A DNA stretch of 64,000 nt from Mucilaginibacter xinganensis (GTDB lineage Bacteria > Bacteroidota > Bacteroidia > Sphingobacteriales > Sphingobacteriaceae): the NCBI RefSeq assembly GCF_002257585.1, contig NZ_CP022743.1, positions 2,852,001-2,916,000 of the forward strand. The letters run 5' to 3'. Shown here in pieces: positions 44,563-55,228 of the stretch. Numbering within the stretch: position 1 is the stretch's first letter; every line of letters begins with the position of its first letter. Position numbers and translations under genes: made by a program. A model generated the notes under the pieces. That model was not told where the DNA came from and searched no databases. It worked only from the letters and a program-made list of their open reading frames with translations.

Positions 44563-45468
44563 TTATTGTGATACTTGTTCTACTCCAGCCTTATAATTTG
44601 ATATAGCTCTTACTATTGAAGCAACGATCTCATTCTGGCCGTCTTCTGAATTCAGGTACGCTTCATCGTCAGGGTTGTTAATGTAGCCGGTTTCAACCAG
44701 TACAGCAGGCATTGCGCTATGGCACAATACCAATATGCCCTGCTCCCTGATGCCGTCGCTGTGGCGGCCATCGGTTTCTGTAAATTCGGTATTAAGTAAC
44801 TCTGCTAAATGAATGCTTTGCTTCCTGTATTTACGTTTATATTCATTCATAAGAATGATTGATTCCGGATCATTAGGGTCCGGATTGGTATTCATCTCGG
44901 TATCATCCTCTATCAGGTTTTCTTTAATGGCCTTTTCCTCTTCTTTGGTGCGGTGAAAACCGTATACAAGCAGCAAAACACCTTTGCCAGAGCGATCAGC
45001 AACCTCGGATGTCCTGTAAACGGCCTTGCCGTGTTTATGGCCTACAACCTCGCGAACGCGCCTGCCAGGTAAGGAGTTACAGTGCAGGGAAATAAAAAGG
45101 TCGCCTTTGTTCGCATTGGCAATATCTGCGCGTTTTTGCCAGGCCACATCGTCGTCTGTTGTGCGGGTTAAAACTACGTTTACACCAGCCAATTCTTTTT
45201 CTATTGCCTTTTGCAATTTAAATGCAATGGCAAGCGTTACATTTCTCTCTGAGGAAAATGAGCCTGACGCACCATGGGAGTAATTACCTGAAGTGCCTGA
45301 TGGCCGGCCACCGTGCCCGGGATCAACAATAATGGTTTTAATCTTATAGCCATTATTGATAACAGTATCCTTATTTCCCGGAGCGCCTGTTGCAAAGGAA
45401 AAAAGAGGTAGTGATGGAAGTAAAATCAATAAACCGTAAATCAATCTTTTCAATGCCTTATTTTTCAT
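44563..45468 (-). CDS. N-acetylmuramoyl-L-alanine amidase (Amidase_3)
   Basis: A 301-residue exported cell-wall amidase of the AmiA/B/C family. N-terminal signal (LIYGLLILLPSLPLFSFA), then the zinc-binding residues in IIVDPGHGGRPSG, a later glutamate, LFISLHCNS and the catalytic glutamate in VLVETGYINNPDDE. It cleaves the peptide stem from N-acetylmuramic acid, typically at division. There is no AMIN or LysM domain. Minus-strand TATTTTTG box at 45497-45504. Divergent from lptD. Confidence 0.92.
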   Translation of the reverse strand: MKNKALKRLIYGLLILLPSLPLFSFATGAPGNKDTVINNGYKIKTIIVDPGHGGRPSGTSGNYSHGASGSFSSERNVTLAIAFKLQKAIEKELAGVNVVLTRTTDDDVAWQKRADIANANKGDLFISLHCNSLPGRRVREVVGHKHGKAVYRTSEVADRSGKGVLLLVYGFHRTKEEEKAIKENLIEDDTEMNTNPDPNDPESIILMNEYKRKYRKQSIHLAELLNTEFTETDGRHSDGIREQGILVLCHSAMPAVLVETGYINNPDDEAYLNSEDGQNEIVASIVRAISNYKAGVEQVSQ

Positions 45469-45520
45469 TATTTTTGAACGCTGTTAACTATATCTGCAAA
45501 AATACTATTCATAATCAATT

Positions 45521-48259
45521 TTGAAATTCACAAGTCTTTTTTTTCTTATTGCGGTCGTTTTAATGGCAAATGTGATGGCTTCATCACGTTATGGCAGTAC
45601 TTATAAATACGTATTACAAACGGATACAATTAAAAAATCTGATACAACAAAGAACACAAAAGTTACTAAAGGTAAAAAATCTAAGGCAAACGCGGGCACA
45701 AAAAGTGTAGTTGCAAAAAATGACACCAGCAAAAAGAACGCCAATGGTGGTTTGCAGTCGCAGGTAACCTCACACGCAGAAGACTCGGTAATTACAGATA
45801 AGGTTCATGATATTACCTATTTATACGGAAGAGCCCGTGTAACTTATGAAGATTTTGAGCTTGATGCCGATTATATCAGGCTTGACCAAAAAAATCACTT
45901 GATTTTTGCAAAAGGCAGCATTGACCCTGTTACCAAACGGTATATTGGCAGGCCCATCTCCAAACAGAAGAACGATAAGCCGGTTGAATCAGATTCATTA
46001 CTTTTTGATTATAAGACAAAAAAAGGCCGCGTTTTTAACCCGGCGTCGGAGCAAGGAGGCAATTACCTATCTGGCGGCGAAATCAAAAAACTGAATGAAA
46101 CCGAGGCTGCCTACCGTAACGTTACCTTTAGCACGTGTGATCTTCCGCAACCTGATACCCATTTCGGGATTGTGATTACAAAGGGGATCGGCGAAAAAAA
46201 CCGGATCATATCGGGCCCGGCATACCTGGAAATTGAAGGGATCCCGCTTCCGCTTGCTATTCCCTTTGGCTTTTTTCCGAAGCCTGATACGCGGTCATCG
46301 GGCGTGATTATTCCAACTTTTGGTGAGGATCAGAAACTTGGGTTTTATCTCCGGAACTTCGGCTACTATATTGGCATCAGCGATTACCTGGACCTAACCA
46401 ATACGGGAACGGTGTATTCCAAGGGATCGTACGAATTAAACACCACCGCGCACTATTTACAGCGATATAAATATGGTGGAACGGTATCCTTAAGCTATGG
46501 CTCCCATAATTACGGGTTGGAAGGCGATCCGCCGCAAAAAGATTTTAACATTACCTGGTCGCACAGCCAGGACCCAAGCGCACATCCCGGCAGTACGTTC
46601 AGTGCTTCGGTAAACGCAGGTACTTCAACCTATTATAAAAACAACTTCGCGCAAAACAACGGTAACATTAATTCACTTACCCAAAATAACTTGCGCTCAT
46701 CAATAAATTATAGCAAAACCTGGGAGGGTACGCCATTTAACTTAAGTTTGGGCCTATCGCACAGCCAGGATCTTACCAATAAAACGGTAACCCTGCAATT
46801 GCCAACTTTAAGCTTTACCATGGCATCAATCAGCCCTTTTGATTCAAAAGACAGGGTAGGAGACGCCAAGTGGTACCAAAAAATAAGTGTAAGCTACAGC
46901 CTGCAGGCAACCAATGAGGTTGACAATATACCAGAGTCGCAATTATTTAAAAGCAGTGTGCTGTCAAAAAGGTTACAGACCCGTGCGGTACATCAAATTC
47001 CTGTTGGGTTAAGTTTAAACGTGCTGAAATATTTCCAGTTTAGCAGTTCGGTTAATTATACGGAGCACTGGTACCTGCAAACCATAAGAGAACGGTTTGT
47101 GCGCGGCGGTGTTAATACAGATGGTACTGTTACTGATCCAACTATTCCCGTTCGCGATACCATAGCGGGTTTTAAAAGGGCGGGATCTTATAATTTAAGT
47201 ACCGGGATCTCTACCAAATTGTACAGCACCATCAACTTTAAAAAAGGTAATATTATAGCCATCAGGCACGTAATGACACCTAACATCAGTTTTAATTATA
47301 ATCCTGATTTTTCTGACCCAAGTTATGGTTACTATCAAACCATAGTAAGTAATGCGGCGGTTCCTTTTCCTGTTAAAAGCACTGTTTACTCTATTTTTCC
47401 GGATAATTTCCCGTCGCCGGGTAAGCAGGCAGGTATTAGTTTAAGCCTGGATAACACTATCCAGATGAAACTTAAGCCAAAAACTACCGATACATCGGGC
47501 AAAGCCAGGAAAGTTAATTTACTGGATGGTTTTTCAATTTCCACATTTTATAATTTCGCGGCGGATTCAATTAAGCTTTCACCTATTTCGTTCTCTGCGC
47601 ATACCGCTATATTAAACCAGAAGGTTAACCTGAGCTTATATGGCTCACTCAATCCGTACGAAACACTGGTACTTGATACCATTTCGAACGGGTCAATTCA
47701 GCGGTACACCCGGCCAATAAACAGGTACACTTTCCAGGATGGCAGGTTTCCGACGCTTACCACCATCAGTTTTTCAATGAGCGGCAGTTTAAATTCAACA
47801 TCATTTAAACCGCATGCGCCTGTACTGCCTAACAGTACATTGCAAACCATAAACCCCCAGCAGGCGCAAAAACTCGCTTTCATCAATAGTGATCCAAGTG
47901 CCTATGTAGATTTTAATGTGCCGTGGAACTTATCGTTCAATTATAATTTCAGCTATAACAACAACATCATTAATACAAATACAACCAACACCATTATGCT
48001 GAGCGGCGATGTTAACTTAACCTCGAAATGGAAAGTTCAGTATAATACCAACTACGATATACGTGCGCACAAGTTGGCCATCAGTTCATTTGGAATTTAC
48101 CGGGATTTGCATTGCTGGGACTTTAACGTGCAATGGGTACCATTTGGCTTATATAAATCATACAACGTTACATTGAAAGTAAAAGCAGCCATTTTGCAGG
48201 ATCTGAAGCTGAGCAAAAGGAGCGACTACACCAGCAACTCATATTTTAACGGAAACTAA
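45521..48259 (+). CDS. lptD: LPS-assembly protein LptD (OstA), Bacteroidota type
   Basis: A 912-residue outer membrane protein. A signal peptide (KFTSLFFLIAVVLMANVMAS) and a low-complexity Lys/Thr/Ser stretch precede an OstA-like jellyroll (DITYLYGRARVTYEDFELDA, then LIFAKGSIDP), followed by a long beta-barrel rich in alternating aromatic and polar strands. LptD inserts lipopolysaccharide into the outer leaflet. The start is TTG at 45521, since the first ATG would remove the signal peptide core. Distant from proteobacterial LptD in sequence, so identity rests on the OstA domain and barrel. Confidence 0.83.
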   Translation: MKFTSLFFLIAVVLMANVMASSRYGSTYKYVLQTDTIKKSDTTKNTKVTKGKKSKANAGTKSVVAKNDTSKKNANGGLQSQVTSHAEDSVITDKVHDITYLYGRARVTYEDFELDADYIRLDQKNHLIFAKGSIDPVTKRYIGRPISKQKNDKPVESDSLLFDYKTKKGRVFNPASEQGGNYLSGGEIKKLNETEAAYRNVTFSTCDLPQPDTHFGIVITKGIGEKNRIISGPAYLEIEGIPLPLAIPFGFFPKPDTRSSGVIIPTFGEDQKLGFYLRNFGYYIGISDYLDLTNTGTVYSKGSYELNTTAHYLQRYKYGGTVSLSYGSHNYGLEGDPPQKDFNITWSHSQDPSAHPGSTFSASVNAGTSTYYKNNFAQNNGNINSLTQNNLRSSINYSKTWEGTPFNLSLGLSHSQDLTNKTVTLQLPTLSFTMASISPFDSKDRVGDAKWYQKISVSYSLQATNEVDNIPESQLFKSSVLSKRLQTRAVHQIPVGLSLNVLKYFQFSSSVNYTEHWYLQTIRERFVRGGVNTDGTVTDPTIPVRDTIAGFKRAGSYNLSTGISTKLYSTINFKKGNIIAIRHVMTPNISFNYNPDFSDPSYGYYQTIVSNAAVPFPVKSTVYSIFPDNFPSPGKQAGISLSLDNTIQMKLKPKTTDTSGKARKVNLLDGFSISTFYNFAADSIKLSPISFSAHTAILNQKVNLSLYGSLNPYETLVLDTISNGSIQRYTRPINRYTFQDGRFPTLTTISFSMSGSLNSTSFKPHAPVLPNSTLQTINPQQAQKLAFINSDPSAYVDFNVPWNLSFNYNFSYNNNIINTNTTNTIMLSGDVNLTSKWKVQYNTNYDIRAHKLAISSFGIYRDLHCWDFNVQWVPFGLYKSYNVTLKVKAAILQDLKLSKRSDYTSNSYFNGN

Positions 48260-48261
48260 TA

Positions 48262-49509
48262 ATGCTTGCGGAAATAATTACCATTGGAGACGAAATTCTT
48301 ATAGGGCAAATTGTTGATACAAATTCAGCCTGGATGGCGGGCGAACTCAATAATATTGGGATCAGGATAAAACAAATCTCTTCTGTATCTGATGACCGGC
48401 AACATATTTTAACTGCGCTTGCCGAAGCTGCCGGCAGGGCCGATATTATTTTAATTACCGGCGGCCTTGGCCCCACAAAAGATGATATCACCAAAAAAAC
48501 ACTTGCCGAATATTTTAAGGCGGAGCTGGTGGAAAATAAAGACGCATTAGCTAATGTAGAGCATATTTTTTCGCGCTATAACAGGCCGATGCTGGATGTG
48601 AACCGCTTACAGGCCCAGGTACCCGAAAATTGCGAAGTGATTTTAAATAAGAACGGTACAGCACCGGGCATGTGGTTCAATGAAGAGGGGAAGATCTACG
48701 TGTCAATGCCTGGGGTGCCACACGAGATGATGTACATGATGGAAGATGAGGTGATCCCAAAACTAAAATCATCATTGAAGCTTCCGGTAATTATTCATAA
48801 AACTATTTTAACTGTAGGTGAGGGGGAATCTTACCTGGCGGACAGGATAGCTGATATTGAGGATGCGTTACCGCCATTTATTAAACTTGCTTACCTCCCA
48901 AAACTTGGGCAGGTAAGGTTGCGGCTAAGCGGGTATGGTGAAGATGAAGCAGTTTTAAAAGAAAAAATAGAGGAATTTGCCGCTAAAATAGTGGAGCGGG
49001 TTGGTAACGTAGTAGCAGCACAAGAAGATATTCCGATAGAAAAGGCCATATTGAATTACATGGCTGATAACAACCTTACATTATCTGTTGCCGAAAGCTG
49101 CACCGGCGGATATATCTCGCACCTGATTACGCAGCATGCCGGCTCATCCAAAGTATTTTTCGGCGGGGCTGTTTCTTATTCGTATGAATTAAAGGAAAGT
49201 TTGCTGGGTGTTAAAAAGGAAACTTTAGCCCGGTTTGGAGCGGTAAGCGAAGAAACAGCTACTGAAATGGTTGAAGGGGCGCTGCGCAATTTTAAATCAG
49301 ATTACGCCGTAGCGGTTACAGGAATTGCCGGCCCGGACGGCGGCACGGCTGATAAACCAGTGGGTACGGTTTGGGTTGCTGTCGCTTCTGCTGACAAAAC
49401 CGTGGTAAAGAAATTAACATTTGGGAATAAACGCCGCCAAAACATCGAAAGGACTGCAATTTCAGCTTTAAATATGTTGAATACTTTACTGCACAATTCT
49501 GGAAAATAA
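48262..49509 (+). CDS. cinA: CinA family nicotinamide-nucleotide amidohydrolase
   Basis: A 415-residue protein with both CinA domains. The N-terminal molybdopterin-binding-like domain begins AEIITIGDEILIGQIVDTN and includes ITGGLGPTKDD. The C-terminal deamidase domain has SVAESCTGGYISHLIT and VTGIAGPDGGTADKPVG. It recycles NMN to NaMN in pyridine nucleotide metabolism. It starts two bases after lptD, so co-transcription is likely although the functions are unrelated. Confidence 0.94.
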   Translation: MLAEIITIGDEILIGQIVDTNSAWMAGELNNIGIRIKQISSVSDDRQHILTALAEAAGRADIILITGGLGPTKDDITKKTLAEYFKAELVENKDALANVEHIFSRYNRPMLDVNRLQAQVPENCEVILNKNGTAPGMWFNEEGKIYVSMPGVPHEMMYMMEDEVIPKLKSSLKLPVIIHKTILTVGEGESYLADRIADIEDALPPFIKLAYLPKLGQVRLRLSGYGEDEAVLKEKIEEFAAKIVERVGNVVAAQEDIPIEKAILNYMADNNLTLSVAESCTGGYISHLITQHAGSSKVFFGGAVSYSYELKESLLGVKKETLARFGAVSEETATEMVEGALRNFKSDYAVAVTGIAGPDGGTADKPVGTVWVAVASADKTVVKKLTFGNKRRQNIERTAISALNMLNTLLHNSGK

Positions 49510-49522
49510 TGATAAAATCAGC

Positions 49523-49530
49523 TAATTTTG
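49523..49530 (+). promoter_or_regulatory. -7 promoter box of the E2 gene
   Basis: TAATTTTG matches TAnnTTTG, 22 bases before the ATG at 49553. No TTG at standard -33 spacing. Confidence 0.3.
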
Positions 49531-49552
49531 GCCAATAATCTATATACTGACT

Positions 49553-51142
49553 ATGGCCAAATATAAACTGTTGCTGCCGAAAATGGGTGAAAGTGTTGAA
49601 GAGGCAACCATAATCAAATGGAGTAAAAAACCTGGCGATTTTATTGACGCTGATGAAACAGTAATGGAAATTGCCACCGATAAAGTTGACTCGGATGTTC
49701 CATCGCCGGTATCAGGTAAACTTGTTGAACAACTATACAAAGATAATGACGTGGTTAAGGTGGGAGCAGTTATTGCGATAATTGAAACCAGCGGGCCGGA
49801 AGAAGTTAAGGCTGAGCCCATTGCCGAGCAGGTTACTGCCGCACCAGTTGAAGAAGTAAAACCTTTTGTTGCAACACCTGTGCCACCAGTACAGGAAGCC
49901 GCACCGGCACCCGTTGCCGTCGAAGTTGCCCCACAGCCGGAAGTTAAACAACCTGAAGAGCCTAAACAACAAGTTTATGCAGAGCCGGTAACTATACCTT
50001 ACGTTGAACAATTGCAACAAAAGCCTGCAGAAGTTCAGGTTGATACGAATAGAAACGATGCCCGTTTTTATTCGCCTTTGGTTAAAAATATCGCCGCACA
50101 GGAAGGAATCAGCAATGCTGAGCTGGACGCTATTCCGGGAACCGGGGCAGAAGGCCGCTTAACTAAGGATGATCTGTTACTTTATATACAGGAGAAATAC
50201 CAGCCTAAAACGACACAACAAGGCACAGCCCCTGTGCAGGCTGAACCTGAAAGGGCAAGTGAACCGGTAGCTGCCGCACCGGCTGAAGTACCTGCACCGC
50301 TGCCTGTAGCTCCAAGCCCCGAACCCGCTGCCCAGGCTCCATCACCGGAACCTGTTGCACAGGCGCCGCAACCTGAACCGCCTGCAGCTGAACCAGCCGA
50401 AACAAAGGCTCCGAAAAGCGTTTCAATGTCAGGCGGCGATGAAATTATTGAAATGGACAGGATGCGCCGGCTTATTGCTGACCACATGGTGATGAGCAAG
50501 CATACCTCGCCGCATGTTACCTCGTTTGTTGAAGCGGATGTAACCAACCTGGTGTTATGGCGCGAAAGAATAAAAGCGAACTTTGAAAAACGTGAGGGTG
50601 AAAAAATTACGTTTACGCCAATATTTATTGAAGCTGTTGTAAGGGCAATTAAAGATATGCCGATGATCAACATCCAGGTAAATGGAACGCAGATCATTAA
50701 GAAGAAGGATATCAATATCAGCATGGCAACGGCACTGCCAAGCGGTAACCTGATTGTTCCGGTAATAAAGCGTGCAGACGAATTAAACCTGATAGGCTTA
50801 ACCAAAGCTGTTAACGACCTGGCTAACCGTGCACGTACCAATAAACTTAAACCCGATGATGTGCAGGGCGGTACATTTACCATCACTAACGTGGGCTCAT
50901 TCGGCAACGTTATGGGAACGCCTATAATAAACCAGCCACAGGTAGCTATTTTAGCAGTTGGTGCAATCAAGAAAAAACCGGCGGTAATTGAAACCTTACA
51001 AGGAGACATGATCGGCATCCGCCATATGATGTTCCTGTCATTGTCATACGACCACAGGGTTGTTGACGGTGCTTTGGGCGGCTCATTTGTAAGAAGGGTA
51101 GCCGATTACCTTGAGAACTGGGAAACAGACCGCGAGTTTTAA
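49553..51142 (+). CDS. 2-oxo acid dehydrogenase E2 (dihydrolipoamide acyltransferase)
   Basis: A 529-residue E2 core enzyme. One lipoyl domain (residues 1-78) carries lipoyl-lysine K44 in EIATDKVDSDVP. A Pro/Ala/Glu-rich linker leads to the peripheral-subunit-binding domain (SPLVKNIAAQEGISNAELDA, about 165-205). A second Pro/Ala linker leads to the catalytic domain with active-site DHRVVDG near the C-terminus. Whether it serves pyruvate, 2-oxoglutarate or branched-chain dehydrogenase cannot be decided; E1 and E3 are not adjacent. Followed by a strong terminator. Confidence 0.92.
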   Translation: MAKYKLLLPKMGESVEEATIIKWSKKPGDFIDADETVMEIATDKVDSDVPSPVSGKLVEQLYKDNDVVKVGAVIAIIETSGPEEVKAEPIAEQVTAAPVEEVKPFVATPVPPVQEAAPAPVAVEVAPQPEVKQPEEPKQQVYAEPVTIPYVEQLQQKPAEVQVDTNRNDARFYSPLVKNIAAQEGISNAELDAIPGTGAEGRLTKDDLLLYIQEKYQPKTTQQGTAPVQAEPERASEPVAAAPAEVPAPLPVAPSPEPAAQAPSPEPVAQAPQPEPPAAEPAETKAPKSVSMSGGDEIIEMDRMRRLIADHMVMSKHTSPHVTSFVEADVTNLVLWRERIKANFEKREGEKITFTPIFIEAVVRAIKDMPMINIQVNGTQIIKKKDINISMATALPSGNLIVPVIKRADELNLIGLTKAVNDLANRARTNKLKPDDVQGGTFTITNVGSFGNVMGTPIINQPQVAILAVGAIKKKPAVIETLQGDMIGIRHMMFLSLSYDHRVVDGALGGSFVRRVADYLENWETDREF

Positions 51143-51180
51143 AATAAGCGTTTAAAGTATTTTTCGATTTGATATTATTG

Positions 51181-51210
51181 ATCCCGCGAGGTTTACCCCG
51201 CGGGATTTTT
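51181..51210 (+). terminator. Rho-independent terminator after the E2 gene
   Basis: Perfect 8-bp GC-rich stem ATCCCGCG (51181-51188) / CGCGGGAT (51199-51206), loop of 10, then a T-run to 51210. Confidence 0.85.
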
Positions 51211-51294
51211 GTTGAGATGAACCGGTAACTACAAGCCATAAAAAAAGGGCCGAAACGACCCATTTTTAAAACTATAAAAATCTACAAAAAAATC

Positions 51295-52530
51295 TTATAA
51301 CGCTTCAGCGGTTTCCTTAACCTCAGCAGCTAAGTTTACACCGGCAAGCTGGTCGGCAAATGCAACAAATGCTTTGTTATCTGCAATAAGCTGCTGGTTA
51401 TTTACCAGGCTTTGCAGATTTACTTTGCCAATTACAAACTTATAGCTTCCGGAGTAATAGCGTTCATGTATGTGGATGAAATCCAATGCCTCAACAAGTG
51501 CTTCGTCCTCATATCTCAGGTACACATTCAGTTCAATATTATTGGTGAAGTTTAACCCTTTACGCTCTTTTGCTTTTTTATATTCGTACTGGTAATCATA
51601 CCTCAAAGCGGCAATGTCAGACAGTACCGCAGAGCCGGTAGGATGCCCGCCTGCGCCTTTTCCAAAAAAGAATTGCTGATCGGCAAATGCAGCCTGTACA
51701 ATTACACCATTGTATTCGTATTCAACGTTGTATAAAAACTCTTTATCGTTAACAAATTTAGGCAGCACAAATAAAGCAACGTGTTTATCGTCCAGTTCTT
51801 TTGCTACCGGAACCAGCTTTATCTTCAGATTTTTCTCCCGTGCGTATTGCAGATCGTGGGCTGAAAGGTTTTGAATGCCCAGGTTAAATACATCATCCGG
51901 TTTTACAATTACGCCATAAGCATGAGCTGCGGCAATAACCAGCTTATACTTGGCATCAAACCCACCTACATCGCTGGTTGGGTCTGTTTCAGCAAAGCCG
52001 AGGTCTTGTGCCTGCTTTAAAGCTGAATCGTAATCCAATCCCTCATTAAAGCCCTTTGATAAGATGTAATTTGACGAACCGTTAAAAATTCCGCTTACAG
52101 AATGGAGCAGTTCGTTATCGTAGTATTCCTCCAGGTTGCGGATGATCGGGATACTCCCGCAAACAGACCCTTCATAAAGCAGCGATGTTCCATGTTTATG
52201 CTGCAGTTCAATCAGTTCTTCCAAATGAAGCGCGATCATTTTTTTACTGGCCGACACTACATTTTTACCGGAACTTAAAGCTCTTGAAACAATTTCGAAT
52301 GCAGCTTCTGTATCGTTTATGAGCTCAACAATGGTGTTGATCTCCGGGTTGTTCAGCAGCTCATCTTTGTCTGTTGTAAATAACTGTGATGGAAGCGAGC
52401 GCTGTTTATGCGCGTCTTTTATGGCGATCTTTACAATCTCCAGGTTCAAATGCTTGGTTTTTATAATATCGTACAATCCCTGGCCAACCACGCCAAAGCC
52501 AAATAGCCCTATGTTTAATTTTTTACTCAT
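51295..52530 (-). CDS. hom: Homoserine dehydrogenase
   Basis: A 411-residue monofunctional enzyme making homoserine from aspartate semialdehyde. NAD(P)-binding motif GLFGFGVVGQGLYD at residues 8-21; the homoserine dehydrogenase signature is GFAETDPTSDVGGFDAKYKL with catalytic Lys/Asp. There is no aspartokinase domain and no clear ACT domain of full size at the C-terminus. Its start overlaps the metX stop by one base (TAATG), so homoserine synthesis and acetylation are coupled. Confidence 0.93.
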   Translation of the reverse strand: MSKKLNIGLFGFGVVGQGLYDIIKTKHLNLEIVKIAIKDAHKQRSLPSQLFTTDKDELLNNPEINTIVELINDTEAAFEIVSRALSSGKNVVSASKKMIALHLEELIELQHKHGTSLLYEGSVCGSIPIIRNLEEYYDNELLHSVSGIFNGSSNYILSKGFNEGLDYDSALKQAQDLGFAETDPTSDVGGFDAKYKLVIAAAHAYGVIVKPDDVFNLGIQNLSAHDLQYAREKNLKIKLVPVAKELDDKHVALFVLPKFVNDKEFLYNVEYEYNGVIVQAAFADQQFFFGKGAGGHPTGSAVLSDIAALRYDYQYEYKKAKERKGLNFTNNIELNVYLRYEDEALVEALDFIHIHERYYSGSYKFVIGKVNLQSLVNNQQLIADNKAFVAFADQLAGVNLAAEVKETAEAL

Positions 52531-53585
52531 TACGCTGTGCGTTGTAATTCAATAATTTTTCCTTTTACATCTGTTTTAAAAAACGATGTAATAATATTTG
52601 TTAATGCTTCTGTTTCTATTAAAAATCCATCGTGTCCGTAAAATGAATCTAGTTCGGCTAAGGCCGATTTGGGAATATGCCTGAACAGGTATTGCTGCTC
52701 CTCAATCGGGAACAAAACATCTGATTTTATACCGATAACCAGGGTGCGGGCTTTGATAAGGCTCAATGCTTTTTCAACGCCATGCCGGTTGCGGCCAACG
52801 TTGTGCGAATCCATACATTTTGAAAGATACCAGTAACTGTAGGCGTTATAGCGGTTAACCAGTTTTTCGCCCTGGTAATTCTGGTATGATGCGGCCTTGT
52901 GGTTGCCGGTGATATGATCGTCATCTTCCTGCTGCGTTATGCCATAAGTTTTATAATTACGGTAAGACAGCAGGGCAATACTCCTTGCGGCCTTCAATCC
53001 TTTGCTTCCGCCATCCGGCGTGTTTGAATAAAAAGTGCGGTCGGCGCTGATGGCCAAACGCTGCGACTCGTTAAATGCAATGCCCCATGGCGAATGTTTA
53101 GCATTTGACGCAATAATGATGAGGTTTTTAATTTTAGCGGGCTCACTAATTGCCCACTCAACAGCTTGCTGGCCGCCTAACGATCCACCTATCAGGATGT
53201 TAATGTCTTTAATTCCCAGGTATTCCGCAAGCAGGCTGTGTGCTTTAACAATATCGCGAACGGTAAATTCGGGAAATGAAAGGTAATAAGGCTGGCCTGT
53301 TACAGGGTTTATACTTAAAGGATTAACTGTACCATAAGGTGAACCCAGGATATTTGCGCATACCACAAAATATTCATCGGGATTAAAGTAGCTGCCGGCA
53401 CCAAATAAGCCTTTCCACCAGTCAAAAACGTCGGAATTTGCAGTAAGGGCATGGCATACCCAAACCACATTATCCGCGTTTTTATTAAGCGTTCCATAGG
53501 TGTTAAAACCTATTTCAAGTTCGTTTAGCTGTTTGCCCGATTCGAGTTCAAAGGGCTTATTGTATTTAAATATTTCTACGCTCAT
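52530..53585 (-). CDS. metX: Homoserine O-acetyltransferase
   Basis: A 351-residue alpha/beta hydrolase that acetylates homoserine. The nucleophile serine is in IGGSLGGQQAVEWA; the C-terminal histidine is in FYGHDGFLIE and the aspartate in VIGIKSDVLFP. These fit MetX rather than the unrelated MetA. It supplies O-acetylhomoserine to MetY, encoded immediately upstream in the operon. Confidence 0.93.
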   Translation of the reverse strand: MSVEIFKYNKPFELESGKQLNELEIGFNTYGTLNKNADNVVWVCHALTANSDVFDWWKGLFGAGSYFNPDEYFVVCANILGSPYGTVNPLSINPVTGQPYYLSFPEFTVRDIVKAHSLLAEYLGIKDINILIGGSLGGQQAVEWAISEPAKIKNLIIIASNAKHSPWGIAFNESQRLAISADRTFYSNTPDGGSKGLKAARSIALLSYRNYKTYGITQQEDDDHITGNHKAASYQNYQGEKLVNRYNAYSYWYLSKCMDSHNVGRNRHGVEKALSLIKARTLVIGIKSDVLFPIEEQQYLFRHIPKSALAELDSFYGHDGFLIETEALTNIITSFFKTDVKGKIIELQRTA

Positions 53586-53603
53586 TTTTGCTTTTGTTAT
53601 TAT

Positions 53604-53636
53604 GGGCTAGCCGCACTGTTTAGCGCAGCTAATCCC
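53604..53636 (-). repeat. Imperfect hairpin between metY and metX
   Basis: On the minus strand GGGATTAGCTGCGC pairs imperfectly with GCGGCTAGCCC around an 8-base loop. It is not followed by a U-run, so it may be a processing or stabilising element and not a terminator. Confidence 0.35.
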
Positions 53637-53679
53637 TTAATAACGTACTATATCACTTTAAAAAAAACTATACTAATTA

Positions 53680-55059
<1,380 letters not shown>

Positions 55060-55082
55060 TCACGTCCATTTTCAGGGATAAG

Positions 55083-55121
55083 AAAAATAAAACGTGTTAG
55101 GGCTTAGCAGCAGCAACACAT
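55083..55121 (-). terminator. Terminator-like attenuator overlapping leader-peptide Cys codons
   Basis: In the minus-strand RNA, AUGUGUU (55121-55115) can pair with AACACGU (55098-55092) over 7 bases including one G-U. The 16-nt loop can add a 3-bp GCU/AGC stem. The tract UUUUAUUUUU follows immediately at 55092-55083. The 5' arm consists of leader codons Met34, Cys35 and the first base of Cys36. A ribosome waiting there would block the hairpin. Modest stem stability keeps confidence moderate. Confidence 0.55.
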
Positions 55122-55220
55122 ACACATATAGCCTTTTGACGGACTATAAATATATAGTATAGCTGTAGTTTCGGGAGCCTTAAAGATGTTTTGGAAAATG
55201 GTGTAAATCAAACTTTTCAT
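55104..55220 (-). CDS. Cys/Met-rich leader peptide of the metY operon
   Basis: A 38-codon ORF not among the longer ORFs. It starts with ATG at 55220-55218 and ends with TAA at 55106-55104. The product begins MKSLIYTIFQ and ends YMCMCCCC, with five of its last six residues being cysteine and two methionines in the last seven. Such clustering of the amino acids whose supply the operon controls is the hallmark of ribosome-mediated attenuation leaders. The ATG lies 8 bases after stem P1 of the SAM-I riboswitch, and the Met/Cys codons form the 5' arm of the terminator-like hairpin. Poly-Cys leaders are known for other bacteria's sulfur genes; I am not aware of one joined to a SAM-I aptamer. Confidence 0.7.
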   Translation of the reverse strand: MKSLIYTIFQNIFKAPETTAILYIYSPSKGYMCMCCCC

Positions 55221-55228
55221 GGTTGTTA

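Noticed and set aside
50182..51018. 278-codon minus-strand ORF opposite the E2 gene
   Set aside because: Caused by the biased Pro/Ala codons and catalytic-domain codon use of the E2 gene on the other strand; low-complexity product without domain.
53604..53636. Intrinsic terminator between metY and metX
   Set aside because: The hairpin is imperfect and lacks a U-tract; co-transcription of metY, metX and hom remains more likely.
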